Source: Owenia fusiformis
Lineage: Eukaryota > Annelida > Polychaeta > Sabellida > Oweniidae
Length of the DNA stretch: 64,000 nt
Assembly: GCA_903813345.2 (NCBI GenBank)
Contig: CAIIXF020000012.1
Coordinates: 7,401,615-7,465,614, forward strand
Direction: 5' to 3'
The translations under genes and the position numbers were made by a program. This document shows positions 53,072 to 64,000 of this stretch, one piece after another. The first letter of the stretch is position 1. Every line of letters starts with the position of its first letter. The notes below the pieces were generated by a model. That model was not told the origin of the DNA and searched no databases. It was given only the letters and a program-made list of their open reading frames with translations.

Positions 53072-53717
53072 TCTTTAATCTTCAAGTCCACAAGACGATT
53101 AAACCAGTTATAGGTAATACAATGCAAACGGTATTCTTATTTAAGTTTTCAGTGACTTCTAACCTAATGGATGACCTGAAGCGGCAATACCTTAAAAATA
53201 TTTCTTTTCACTTATAGTCTGTACTTGTTGTTTTTAATGTGAAATTAAAACTAAATCATCCAGTTGAAAAGAACTGTGTCAGGTCATTCATTTTTAATGA
53301 CTTTGAACAAGTACTTAGTGAACTGTCACTGGTTTAATGATCCTCATTTTATTTAGGTAGCCCATAACCTTGTTTGTTTTTTTGTGGAGCCACTCAGTAA
53401 AATTCAGATTTCTCTGCACCATGATGTACAATCAGGATCATTCAAGTATCTATGTTTTCCTGAGACATTTGGGCATTCCTAAATTGATAGTAAAGATATT
53501 CCATGAGGTGAGAAATTAATTCAACTGTGATACCTTCAGAGATAATTGACATGACGTGAACGATAGTTCTAACATTGTTGGTGTATTAAAAACTATAGTT
53601 GTAATTGTATAGCTTTTAACTTTTCTTTTTTACATTTTATGATAAATATGTTTTACAGTCTGCACATGACCCTAAGAGAGCCTAACATAAAGATGACACG
53701 CTCCTTAGTTTGTATAT
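53072..53717. other. AT-rich upstream region of SDR copy 10
   Basis: No similarity to the upstream blocks of other copies was seen, and no gene. Confidence 0.4.
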
Positions 53718-53720
53718 TAA

Positions 53721-53973
53721 AGGGATGATGTCCAACCATAAACAGTTGTAGAAGTTAATAGGGAGTTTAAGCTTGCATATAAAATCGAAACGACAACGTA
53801 TACGTATGACCAATTGCCCATACAAATGCATCGCTTAAGTATTTTGCGTTCACGTTAAGGTTGTGGAAAACATTGAAAGCTTAAACTCCCTATTGCTGTT
53901 AGGGAGAGGGGGTTAAACCATTATGAAATTGATTTTATTGTTCCACAATTGCTGACAGATGGGCATCATCCCT
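53721..53973. mobile_element. MITE with AGGGATGATG ends, interrupted by a second MITE
   Basis: The ends are AGGGATGATGTCCA and tgggcatcatccct (inverted), with TAA on both sides (53718-53720, 53974-53976), as in PIF/Harbinger-type insertions. Without the inner element it would be about 120 bp. Confidence 0.65.
53761..53890. mobile_element. 130-bp MITE nested in the 53721-53973 element
   Basis: Inverted ends GGGAGTTTAAGCTT and aagcttaaactccc, flanked by TA on both sides, as for Tc1/mariner-type insertions. Contains 'aacgtatacgtatgacc'. Non-coding. Confidence 0.75.
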
Positions 53974-54069
53974 TAATGGCCTTATCCCAAGGTCAAATAT
54001 TCTAAAATCTTGTAATTCATATCACCTATGATAATCAGAGAATAGTACAATAGGTGTATATGTACTTAC

Positions 54070-54192
54070 TTTAATGACGGCCTCCAGGTTGTCAATTTTA
54101 GACTTGAGGAGGTCAATCTCAGATCTTGCAGCCTGGCATTCAGTCTGTGCCTCTAATAGGTTTAGCTTCAAATCATGGCTCTCTTCAGTGAC
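54070..54192 (-). CDS. Coiled-coil exon of an unidentified minus-strand gene
   Basis: An exon of 123 bp (41 codons, phase 0 on both sides) is bounded on the minus strand by an acceptor ...tatttatag and a donor gtaagt. It reads VTEESHDLKLNLLEAQTECQ followed by AARSEIDLLKSKIDNLEAVIK; hydrophobic residues fall at heptad spacing with many E/K/Q, typical of a long coiled coil. The 5' half of the exon and its acceptor are repeated at least nine times in the preceding intron (54240-55620). Other exons were not found with confidence in the window, so the protein is unnamed; cytoskeletal, golgin or motor-tail proteins would all fit. Confidence 0.75.
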
Positions 54193-54204
54193 CTATAAAT
54201 ACAA

Positions 54205-55640
54205 ACAAACAGTTATGAGGGCATAGGGATAGAGTGATATAGGGCAACTCTTGCAGCCTGGCATTCAGTCTGTGCCTCTAATAGGTTTAGCTTCAAATCA
54301 TGACTCTCTTCAGTGACCTATAATAAATACAAACAGACAGTATGAGAGCATAGGCCTAAGGTGCTATATGTAGGGCTAGGGTAACTCTTAGATCTTGCAG
54401 CCTGGCATTCAGTCTGTGCCTCTAGTAGGTTTAGCTTCAAATCATGGCTCTCCTCAGTGACCTATAAAAACAAACACAGTATGAGGGCATAGGGATAGGG
54501 TGCTATATGTAGGGCTAGGGCAACTCTTAGATCTTGCAGCCTGGCATTCAGTCTGTGCCTCTAATAGGTTTAGCTTCAAATCATGGCTCTCTACAGTGAC
54601 CTATAAATACAAACAAACAGTATGAAGACATAAGGCTAGGGTGCTATATGTAGGGCTAGGGCAACTCTTAGATCTTGCAGCCTGGCATTCAGTCTGTGCC
54701 TCTAATAGGTTTAGCTTCAAATCATGGCTCTCTTCTGTGACCTATAAATACAAACAAACAGTATGATGGCATAGGGCTAGAGGGATATAGGGCAACTCTT
54801 AGATCTTGCAGCCTGGCATTCAGTCTGTGCCTCTAATAGGTTTAGCTTCAAATCATGGCTCTCTTCTGTGACCTATAAATACAAACAAACAGTATGATGG
54901 CATAGGGCTAGAGGGATATAGGGCAACTCTTAGATCTTGCAGCCTGGCATTCAGTCTGTGCCTCTAATAGGTTTAGCTTCAAATCATGGCTCTCCTCAGT
55001 GACCTATAGATAAATACAAACAGACAGTATGAGGGCATAGGGCAGAGTGACATAGGGCTAGGACTCTCTTCAGTGACCTATAAATACAAACAGACAGTAT
55101 GAGGGCATAGGGCAGAGTGATATAGGGCTAGGGCTCTCTTCAGTGACCTATAAATACAAACACACAGTATGAGGGCATAGGGCTAGAGTGATATAGGGCA
55201 AATCTTGCAGCCTGGCATTCAGTCTGTGCCTCTATTAGGTTTAGCTTCAAATCATGACTCTCCTCAGTGACCTATAAAAACAAACACAGTATGAGGGCAT
55301 ATGGATAGGGTGCTATATGTAGGGCTAGGGCAACTCTTAGATCTTGCAGCCTGGCATTCAGTCTGTGCCTCTATTAGGTTTAGCTTCAAATCATGACTCT
55401 TTTCAGTGACCTATAAATACAAACAGACAGTATGAGGGCATAGGGCAGAGTGATATAGGGCTAGGGCTCTCTTCAGTGACCTATAAATACAAACACACAG
55501 TATGAGGGCATAGGGCTAGAGTGATATAGGGCAAATCTTGCAGCCTGGCATTCAGTCTATGCCTCTAATAGGTTTAGCTTCAAATCATGACTCTCCTCAC
55601 TGACCTATAAATAAAAACAGAGTATGAGGACAGAGGGCCT
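54205..55640 (-). repeat. Minisatellite built from an exon's 5' half and its splice acceptor
   Basis: Units of about 125-145 bp carry 'agatcttgcagcctggcatt' to 'gctctcttcagtgacctata' (exon part plus acceptor in reverse view) and then an intron part with 'acaaacaaacagtatgaggg', 'catagggctag'. Nine units keep the exon piece (cagcctggcattcag near 54255, 54400, 54537, 54678, 54810, 54937, 55208, 55348, 55545); shorter units near 55070, 55130 and 55460 keep only its first bases. None has the exon's donor. Confidence 0.88.
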
Positions 55641-56179
55641 GAGGGTGATAAAGGGCTAGGATGAAATAGGGCTAGGGCATTAAGAGACAAAAGGACTTAA
55701 ACTATGAATGTTTTTGTCCCTATACCCTAGTAACTGTCCCAAAGGTCTTAAAAACATCTAGGACCTGCCCAAAGGGTCCAACAATTACAGGATCTATCTA
55801 TAGGGTGTTGCAATCACCAATGAGCTATCCCATGGGTCCTGTCTCTCCCTTTCCAGGCATTCTTTCTGATTTTCAACAAATGAGGTTATAGTGATATTCA
55901 TGACTTTGAACCATATTGATTATACAGTATCTCCATAACCTATTATCCCCTAATAACTAATTAACACTACTTGAAATTAGAATGGTATTACAATAACGCA
56001 AATCTTACAAAATGGCCTATAGGTCTGCTCTATTCAAAGGCAATTTTATACTATCTTTGGCCGCCGTTTTTGAATGAGCGGCCATTTTGAAAATTGGCTT
56101 TCAAGCAGTACTCCCATTGGATGTGTACAAAATATGAACAAAATTGGGCAAATGGTATTTGAGTTATTGCCTTGACAGA
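55641..56179. other. Intronic or intergenic spacer
   Basis: Short repeats of 'aggacctgccc/ggatctatc' type occur at 55740-55830. No gene was recognised. Confidence 0.35.
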
Positions 56180-56372
56180 TGGACATCGGACTGTTTGATG
56201 GGATAATTAATACTTTGGGGCAGACAGTAGGGCACATCATAGATACAAAGTGGGAAAAACAAACAGTTTTATAGCAGGTACCCCCTATCACACAAAATAC
56301 ATAAAATTAATGCCTAATATTAGTGACACGGTGGTGTAGAGTGAGCCGGCACACGTGACAGCTACTGTAAAT
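56180..56372. repeat. Relative of the dispersed repeat at 9715-9945
   Basis: It shares 'ctttggggcagacag', 'aaacaaac' and 'gtgacagctact' in order. Old and diverged. Confidence 0.4.
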
Positions 56373-56389
56373 GTGTGGTATAGAGGTAG

Positions 56390-56575
56390 ATAACACAGGG
56401 GGGGGCAAATATTTTGTAGGGCCTCAAAAAAATTTTTTTTTGGGAATAACTTGGCCTTTTCAGGCCACATTTTAAAATATGAACCTCAAAATTTTTAGGC
56501 TCAAAAATTTAGTAGGGCCTCAAAAGACTTGAAATGTCCCCCCTTGCTAGCTTCTGGATCCGCCAATGAATAGAA
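56390..56575. repeat. G-run/'gggcctcaaaa' element remnant
   Basis: Ends 'ctggatccgccaatg', like 13650-13665. Probably a decayed MITE of the same kind as 13360-13665. Confidence 0.4.
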
Positions 56576-56759
56576 AGAGGACTGTGTTATTTCTTCTCAT
56601 GTTGACTCCCCAGAGACAACAATGATCAATATATACACAGTTATTACACATGTTGACAAAGACATTGATGGATTAGTTCTAGATTGTTATTAACTTGTAA
56701 CTAACTTACCAGAATAAAACATCATTGAACCAATATGTACCAAGTCTGGCATATATACT

Positions 56760-57545
56760 CGTATACTTGCAACTTACTACAGTAGGAAAATCCCCAAACA
56801 AACCACTATTCAATATGCACCAAGTCTAGGATATATAATTGCAACTTACTTGAAAATCTCCAAACAAATCACAATTCAATATGTATCAAGTCTAGCAGAC
56901 ATATACTTGCAACTTACTACAGTAGGAAAATTCCCAAACAAATCACAATTCAATATGTATCAAGTCTAGCAGACATATACTTGCAACTTACTACAGTAGG
57001 AAAATTCCCCAACAAATCACAATTCAATATGTATCAAGTCTAGCAGATATATACTTGCAACTTACTAGAAAAATCCCCAACAAATCACAATTAAATATGT
57101 ATCAAGTCTAGCAGACATATACGTGCAACTTACTTGGAAAATCCCAAACAAATCACAATTCAATAAGTATCAAGTCTAGCAGATATATACTTGCAACTTA
57201 CTAGGAAAATTCCCAAACAAATCACAATTCAATAAGTATCAAGTCTAGCAGATATATACTTGCAACTTACTACAGTAGGAAAATTCCCAAACAAATCACA
57301 ATTCAATATGTATCAAGTCTAGCAGACATATACTTGCAACTTACTATATACAGTAGGAAAATTCCCGAACAAATCACAATTCAAGATGTATCAAGTCTAG
57401 CAGATATACTTGCAACTTACTAGGAAAATCCCCAACAAATCACAATTAAATATGTATCAAGTCAAGTAGACATATACTTGCAACTTACTAGGAAAATCCC
57501 CAAACAAATCACAATTCAATATATATCAAGTCTAGCAGACATATA
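56760..57545. repeat. ~75-95-bp minisatellite, about ten units
   Basis: Units share 'acttgcaacttactacagta', 'ggaaaattcccaaacaaatc' and 'tatcaagtctagcagacata'. In reverse view each contains gtaagttgcaagtat, a donor-like word. One further piece follows the mariner element at 58640-58672, showing that the mariner inserted into this array. Confidence 0.85.
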
Positions 57546-58637
57546 CGAGGGGTGATCCAAAAGTCTTGGACGCCCCGCTCTAACTTTGCTATCTTTTAAT
57601 ATGTCAACATGAAACTTTCAGATAATAAAGATCAACATCTTAACAACTTTATGTATAAGTTTCAACAGAAAATAATATATTTTAGCTACTTTTCTACATA
57701 TCTTTTAATACCGGGTCCCTGCCACCCGGAACGGTATATAAATAAAGCAAATCACGTCACAACTGTTATAATATCGCAAATACTTTAGGTGCAGGTGCAC
57801 AACCTAACACCAGCCATGATATGAGAGAATTTTTGATTTTCAATCTGAGTGTCATCTGCCATCATCATCTTCACATATTAAGACCTACTTTTCAACATAT
57901 TTTCCACGAATTTGAACACATTTTTCATAACAGTTTACCAATGAATGGAAGACATTCATGAAACCGTCATTGCTTATGTGATACAAATGCTGCTGGAATG
58001 CTACTCTAAACCTCATTCAATGAGTAAAAAACATTTTCTTTCAACCATCCTTTCAACTTAAAGAAAATGAAGAAGATTACACAGAGCCATAGATAGACTG
58101 TATCGTGCATATGGTAGCTGCTCAAGGTCAATAATAGTGAAAATATCTTGTAGTATTCTTTGTTTCACTTTGATTTCTTTCGTGTTCTGCATTTCAGCAG
58201 CTATCTTGCAGCAAAAATGATACCAGAATGAGGGTTGCTTGTCTGATGGCATTTCTTAGAATTTGACATGTGCGGCCATTGTCATATGTGACATTATAAT
58301 TAAAACACAATTAATTGGTTGCCTAGTAACAAAGAGAGTAAACTATGATTGTTTAACATTCAAAATTCAAAGAAATATAGTGGTCAAGACTTGGAAAACA
58401 AGTGAAATGGCGGTAACATTTAAGGCTGAAAGTTGCCATGTGCGAATACCGTTCCGGGTGGCAGGGTCTCTGTATTAAAAACTATCTAGAAAACTATACA
58501 AAATATATCATTTCTCCATGAAATTAATACACAAAGTAGTTAGGTTGTTGGTCGTTATTATTGGAAAGTTTAAAGTAATTTTATCAAAAACCAACAAAAA
58601 TAGAGCAGGGCGTCCAAGACTTTTGGATCACCCCTCG
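57546..58637 (-). mobile_element. mariner-family element with ~195-bp inverted ends, internally decayed
   Basis: The ends CGAGGGGTGATCCAAAAGTC and complement are flanked by TA duplications (57544-57545, 58638-58639) within a minisatellite unit. The inverted similarity runs on to about 57740 and from about 58445, including ccctgccacccggaacggta, so the ends are much longer than the usual ~30 bp. On the minus strand near 57880-58080 are decayed words resembling the mariner transposase C-terminus (LKGWLKENVF, then a KMCSNSWKI-like stretch) with several stops. 1092 bp against about 1.3 kb for whole mariners; not autonomous. Confidence 0.8.
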
Positions 58638-58672
58638 TACTTGCAACTTACTAGGAAAATTCCCAAACAAAT

Positions 58673-59725
58673 CGCCATCAAATTTGCACTAACTTTCCCA
58701 TCAATTTGCCTCAACATGCTCATAAAGTTTCACCATAAAATATGACAAACATGAAATAAAACTGACCATTTGTTCACAGATAATGTCAAATTGGTTGCTA
58801 AAGGAGCAATTCCTATGCCATTTAATAGATCTGTTTCAAATAAAACAGAATCCATAGGGGTTCAGTAGAGATCAAAGATCTAAGAAAGAAATAACTACAA
58901 TGGATACAATCACAAAATTATGAATACAAGCAGCCCAGTGGAGACAATCATTTAAGCCCTAGTGTCCTAAAATGTTATTCAAAATATGCTATTAAGTTGA
59001 ACTGACCCATTAAGCACAGAAAATAAAACAAGTAAGCAAAATAGATTTGTTGATAGGCTTAAGTCCTCTCCCTATATAATATCCCAAAAGAATGTCATAA
59101 TAGAAAGATGGGGTAATAGAGGAATCATTTTATGCAATACATTGTATTTCTAACAATAACTTATGGAATATACAGACTCTCCTGACCTAAAAAAGGCTAG
59201 ATGCTTACATGTACACAATTTTTCCCACAAATTGATAAAAAAAGGCACAACCATGAAAACCTTAGGTATAAGAGTTTAAGTGAGTGCAGAAAGATTCAGT
59301 TAGTACAGGAAGATTGAGTGCATGGAGATTAAGTGAGTGTAGGGAGATTAAGTGAGTGCCTTGAGTACCAGAGCCTCATAAAATGTAGGAGCTCTATCAA
59401 AATCAGAAACAAAATCAAACCAATAGAACAAGGGTAGATTGCAAGAGGTGTGCTATTCACTTTCTTCCATTTGAACTCATATCCAATATTTCTCATAAAC
59501 AGGATCACATTCTCTGTTTGATTAGATAATGAAACACACTAACACAGTATCGTATAAACTGGTGATAACAGAAGCAAAAAATATGACCCGAGGGTGTTGT
59601 GTTAATATTATGTTTTCGTAAGACAAGAACATATTAGAAAACAAGCTAATAGATTGGAAATATTATTCCTCACCATTTTCTTAGTTTTCAATTTTCTAAA
59701 AGATGAACATGTTTCCATGGTCTAG
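58673..59725. other. AT-rich spacer
   Basis: Three to four short direct repeats 'agattaagtgagtg' lie at 59280-59360. Nothing else is recognised. Confidence 0.4.
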
Positions 59726-59734
59726 GTATATCTC

Positions 59735-60185
59735 TCACCAAACTGGCCAATGTACCCACCAAATTGACCAATGTGCCCACTTAATTGACCAATGCACCTA
59801 CAAAATTGGCCAATGTGCCCACCAAATTGATAAATGCGCCCACCAAATTGGCTAATGTGCCTACCAGTTTGACCAATGCACCCACCAAATAGACTAATGC
59901 ACTCACCAAATAGACTAATGCACTCACCAAATAGACTAATGCCCCTATCAAATTGACAAATGTACCCACCAAATAGACTAATGCACTCACCAAATACACT
60001 AATGCACTCACCAAATAGACTAATACACTCACCAAATAGACTAATGCACTCACCAAATAGACTAATGCACTCACCAAATAGACTAATGTACCCACCAAAT
60101 AGACTAATGCACTCACCAAATTGACAAATGTACCCACCAAATAGACTAATGTACTCACCAAATTGACTACTGCACTCACCAATTG
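59735..60185 (-). repeat. 21-bp minisatellite, about 20 units
   Basis: Unit 'ccaaatagactaatgcactca' with variants (aattgacaaatgtaccca). The minus strand is open over the whole array and reads a seven-residue repeat LVYLVSA. The heptad and the strongly hydrophobic content follow from the unit length and composition; I do not call a gene. Confidence 0.85.
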
Positions 60186-61699
60186 ATCTCGAGAGTAGTT
60201 CTCATGGAAACATTGATTCTCACATATATGATGATTTTGACCCATCCTTTATCATACATATGTGAATTTTCCTTCAGAGGAAAGGTGATTCCGAAATTTC
60301 TGCATGCAAGAAAGAATTCTACCGATGGAGTAAATATATGTCCCTAAGGGAGAAGATGAGTTTAGCTTCAAGCCTAGTAACATTAAACAGCTAATTGATA
60401 ACAAGGTCAATATGAAGACATCAACATTCTCAAGTAGAAATCTAATTAAATCATGAATACCTATGATTACCTGTAATACAGGTAGCAAGTGAATAGAACA
60501 GAGAACAGCCTGTATACTGCCAGATCACACACTGCTAGAAGATAGGCATCTCATTCTGGTTCAGACCCCTCTTATCTGCCGTTTACAAGAAAAGATCAAG
60601 ACAAAGGGGCCAAAGTTATCGTCATGGTAGGTATCATGCTTCATCAAGACCTGTCCTTGATAGAGTGACATAGTGATTGAGCGTGGGAACTGACGATGGG
60701 CAATAGGGCCACGGCTGATTTCAAGCACAATGATGTACTCCTACATCTGGGAGGGGGGTGTATTCCTTTTCTTTCCTTTTCTATATCAGGCATTTTTGAT
60801 ATTTGCAAAGAATGCCAGAAAATAGTGAGGAATTGAGTCAGAAATTGCCTAAAATCTAGTATTTCGTTAAGGAGTTTCATCTCCTGCAGAAGCCTCCAAT
60901 CAAATAAAACCATAAACATTTCATCCAAGTAGCATGATAAAATGACTTACACTATATAAAATAAAATGAGACATGATCATAGCAGATATAATTTCTATAA
61001 TCAGCAATCTCAGACAGTAAGTGATGTAAAACTTCCTACTCATTATTTCAAGCCTTGAAATAAAATCACAAAACAGGTACATTTTAAAACACAAACTATT
61101 GCAATAGAGAGAGAAATTACCAAAAAATAAAATAACCAGCCATAAAGCTAGGACTTTAAATTGTAAAGAAATGCCCAAAAATCAGACACTTCATTCAACT
61201 TTTCAAAAGATATAAGCAGAAAACGCAGTTGCAGACGGCTTTTTAATCCAAAGTTGTATTGTAATTCAAACTATTGTCTGTACCTTTTGCAACATCTGCC
61301 TTGTAGCGTTGCTGATACCTGCTACCCACTCCTAGCTATTTATTTAGACATTCTTATTCAGATACAATGTCTCTATTTCTCTTAAATTTGAATGAATTGC
61401 TTCATTTTTTGTCCCTTCTTTACAAATCAGTAAGTTCATTCCATTCGTTTCTTGATTTATCTTGAATTTTAAATCTTCTTCAATGAGATCTTTTCTGTAA
61501 GGTGGCATTTATGTTATGATTATCCTATTCTAAAACAATGACAATGATGGATATGTTGAACTGTCTAGTCATAGGCATCTCAGCTAACTGGCTTAAGGTT
61601 TGCATCATGTGACACCTTTTGCTTTTGAATCGGTCCATGCATCAACCTGTTATTGTCCCCATGTAATTTTCATCAGGAGGGTATCTAATTTTTCAAGCA
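60186..61699. other. Unannotated DNA
   Basis: The stretch 60555-60650 has a codon-like minus-strand reading (MKHDTYHDDNFGP) after an acceptor-like word, too short to call. No other structure is supported. Confidence 0.35.
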
Positions 61700-64000
61700 A
61701 GGCCCAACGTATATAGGCCATCAGCTTCACCCCAAAATTTAGCTTATCGGTACCAAGTTAGGGGAATAATGCTCATAGTGATTTTTGGCAAGGTAAATAC
61801 CTCCAGAGTAAGAAAATATGTGATAGCATTGCAGGAGTGGTAGCTTATGGGTGTTATCGCCCATTTTTCAAAATGGCTGCTATTGCGCTTTTTACAAAAT
61901 AAAGGAAATCATAACTTAGTATAATGAGAGGCAAAAACAGTGATTTTGAAGTCTATTTCTGGGTTTTAGGGGTCAAGGATTCCATTTATGTCAAAATATA
62001 AGTCATCAGAAAATTGCTTTATATGGAAATCCAAGATGGCCACCAAAATGGGTCTCAAAACAAATATGTTACTATTGATATAAGCTTAAAAAAAGCTCAA
62101 AGAACGGTTAAAAAGTGACTTTGGAGACCATGAATAGGTTTTAGAGGCTGAGTATTTTATTTGTGTCTAAATTTAAGTAATAATAGAAATCCTCTACATG
62201 AAATTCCAAGATGGCCACCAAAATGAGTGCCAAAATGAATATGTCAACTATTTATATTAACTCAAAGAATAGTTAAAAAGTGCTTTTGCAGACCATGATA
62301 GGGTTTTAGAGGTTAATACAGATTCCATCCATGGATAAATCTAGGTGATTAAAGAATACCTTTACATAGAAATTTGAAATGGCTGCCAAAATGGCCAAAC
62401 ATATTGCTGCTAAATTGAATTTATACGCACATAAAAAAAGTTAGAAAAGTAATGTACGTAATAGATATCTGAAACTAGGTTTGAGGGGAAAATGGTTTCA
62501 ATTTAGCCTCTACCAAAGTCATCTTAACCTTTCCTCATATTAAAATCCAAAATGATCACCAAAATGGCTGCCAAAATGAAAATTTACATGTACATACATG
62601 TATATCTATAAGCATTAACAGAGGATGTTGGCAAGTGATTGTGATATCTTTGACTAGTTAACTAGGATCTAGGGATCGAGGATTTCAGTTACCACTGAAA
62701 TTTTTTCTTTTTACTTTTATTGTTAAATTGTCTTGATGAAAATCAAAGATGGCTGCCAAAATCGCTGCCAAATTGGCTGTTGGTTAAGTTTTTTCCAATT
62801 TTCTAGCTTATTTCTCTCTTTATCTGTTATAACCTCTATATTTTTCAGTGTTCTTTGTTGTTTTCATTTTTGTCTTTGTTTTTTGTTTTCTTTCTTCTGT
62901 TTTCTTTGCTGCCTTTCAATTTTCTTGTTTTATTTGTGTTGTTTTTCATTTTCTTTTTTTTTCTCTTTTTCCTTTTTCTTGAAATTAGAGTCAATTAGAT
63001 CTTTCGGGATACACCAAAATTTAACTTGGTCCATTGTCAAGAGCTGATTCCCAGAGTGCTAAAATACCTATTAACCTTTTTTGGGTGTGTGTTTGTTTGA
63101 GATTATTGGAACCAAAGTCGCCTATCTACTCCCAGGTAACCTTTGCAAGTTACCCCTTCTTTCTCTGTTGATTCCCTGGATTGCACTAAATACATGCCCA
63201 ATTGGCCATCATCTCGAGGCAGCTTAGAATCCGTAGTGCTCCAGGGAATGACTAGGTCATAACAGTGATGATGTCCATAAAGGCTTGGCAAGAAGGATGT
63301 TTTGTGTCATCATTTACTTTGAGACCTCTTTACTTGGACTTTTCTGCTTTCACAATCCAGTTCATTGCTGCGATGAAGAGGGTACAATTGAGATGGTACA
63401 TCCCATCAGGGCCATCTTGGATATTCAAATAAATGTATTCCAAAATTACTTATTCTTTTGGCAGCCATTTTGGTTGCCATCCTGAATATATTATCCAATT
63501 AAAAGAATTATTTGATGACTAAGTTTTAGACATAATTAAAGTTCTCGACCATTGAAACCTAGACATAGTCTCCAAAATCACTTTGAACATATATTAATAG
63601 TAACATATTCATTTTGGCAGCCATCTTCGATTTCCACATCAAGTTATTCTTTGATGACTAAGACAATAAAATCATTGATCCCCTAACACATTCATGGTCT
63701 ACAAAATTAATTTTTATCTGTTCTTTGAGCTTATATCAATACATGTAGTTGCATTTTCATTTTGGTGGCCATCTTGGATTTCCATATAAAGCAATTCTTT
63801 GCTGACTTAGACTTAAATGAGGCATAAATGAAATCCTTGATCCCTAAACCCTTTCATTGTCTACAAAATTGCTTTTTATATGTTCCTTCAGCTTGCATAT
63901 ATATCAATACTGTAATAACATATTCGTTTTGGCACCTATTTTGCGGCCATCTTGCATTTCAATATAAGGTAATCCTTTGATGACATGGCTTTAGACATGA
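61700..64000. mobile_element. Fold-back element, copy 2, cut by the window end
   Basis: It starts with 'tataggccatcagcttcacc', as does copy 1 at 19630. The left arm (to about 62770) carries 'ccaagatggccaccaaaatg' units near 62033, 62210 and later; from about 63400 the complement (ggtggccatcttggatttcc) appears, running to the window end. The 650-bp centre (62770-63390) has a T/C-rich stretch and differs from copy 1. No transposase was recognised. Confidence 0.75.

Noticed and set aside
59781-60245. 154-codon hydrophobic heptad protein
   Set aside because: Fully explained by a 21-bp minisatellite without stops on the minus strand; no non-repeat domain on either side.
60560-60650. Second exon of the coiled-coil gene (MKHDTYHDDNFGP reading)
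   Set aside because: Acceptor-like word present but no donor in a matching phase and no coiled-coil pattern.
62733-63047. 104-codon Phe/Leu/Ser-rich frame on the plus strand
   Set aside because: Driven by a T/C-rich stretch at the centre of the second fold-back element.
63103-63291. Minus-strand frame MPSLYGHHHCYDLV... as a captured gene piece in the fold-back centre
   Set aside because: Looks somewhat protein-like, but no family is recognised and it is only 62 codons.

Overview
The window looks like AT-rich nuclear DNA of an animal, most likely a marine invertebrate (an echinoderm-like deuterostome is a guess). Reasons: eukaryotic transposons everywhere (Ty3, DIRS-order, mariner, MITEs, fold-back elements), many minisatellites, at least one spliced exon with GT/AG borders, and no operons or ribosome binding sites. 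No rRNA, convincing tRNA or CRISPR array was seen.

Layout. 1-5.0 kb: a block very rich in G+T on the top strand, built of ~420-bp tandem units with a hAT/MITE-like insertion and two copies of a ~138-bp SINE-like repeat. 5.2-9.3 kb: ~240-bp tandem repeats, one unit cut by a 433-bp MITE. 9.3-19.6 kb: mostly non-coding, with a 1.5-kb element with decayed inverted ends (11600-13084) and a 1.4-kb palindrome (15834-17248). One palindrome arm carries a 370-bp element that looks like a mobile core promoter. 19.6-22.5 kb: a fold-back element with arms made of ~160-bp repeats; a second copy starts at 61.7 kb and runs off the window.

24.7-53.1 kb holds the main gene content: a head-to-tail array of single-exon classical short-chain dehydrogenase/reductase (SDR) genes, all on the minus strand. 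Eight are full length, one has a frameshifted C-terminus, and one is split in two by a precise 5.0-kb insertion of a DIRS-order (tyrosine recombinase) retroelement with A1-B1-A2-B2 split direct repeats. Between most genes lie a conserved ~240-bp upstream block and an array of a 54-bp minisatellite. Around the more divergent members the spacers instead contain tandem copies of the SDR gene's own 3' end (last codons, stop and following bases). A young Ty3-type LTR retrotransposon (46046-51008, identical LTRs) sits between the last two SDR genes, inside an older AT-rich element.

53.1-64 kb: nested MITEs, one clear coiled-coil exon of a minus-strand gene (54070-54192) whose 5' half and splice acceptor have been amplified as a minisatellite in the preceding intron, two more minisatellites, a mariner element with long inverted ends, and the second fold-back element.

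The SDR genes probably form one recently amplified enzyme family kept similar by unequal exchange and gene conversion; their substrate cannot be read from sequence. The most distinctive theme is satellites seeded from gene pieces: SDR tails (three repeat families) and a coiled-coil exon start.
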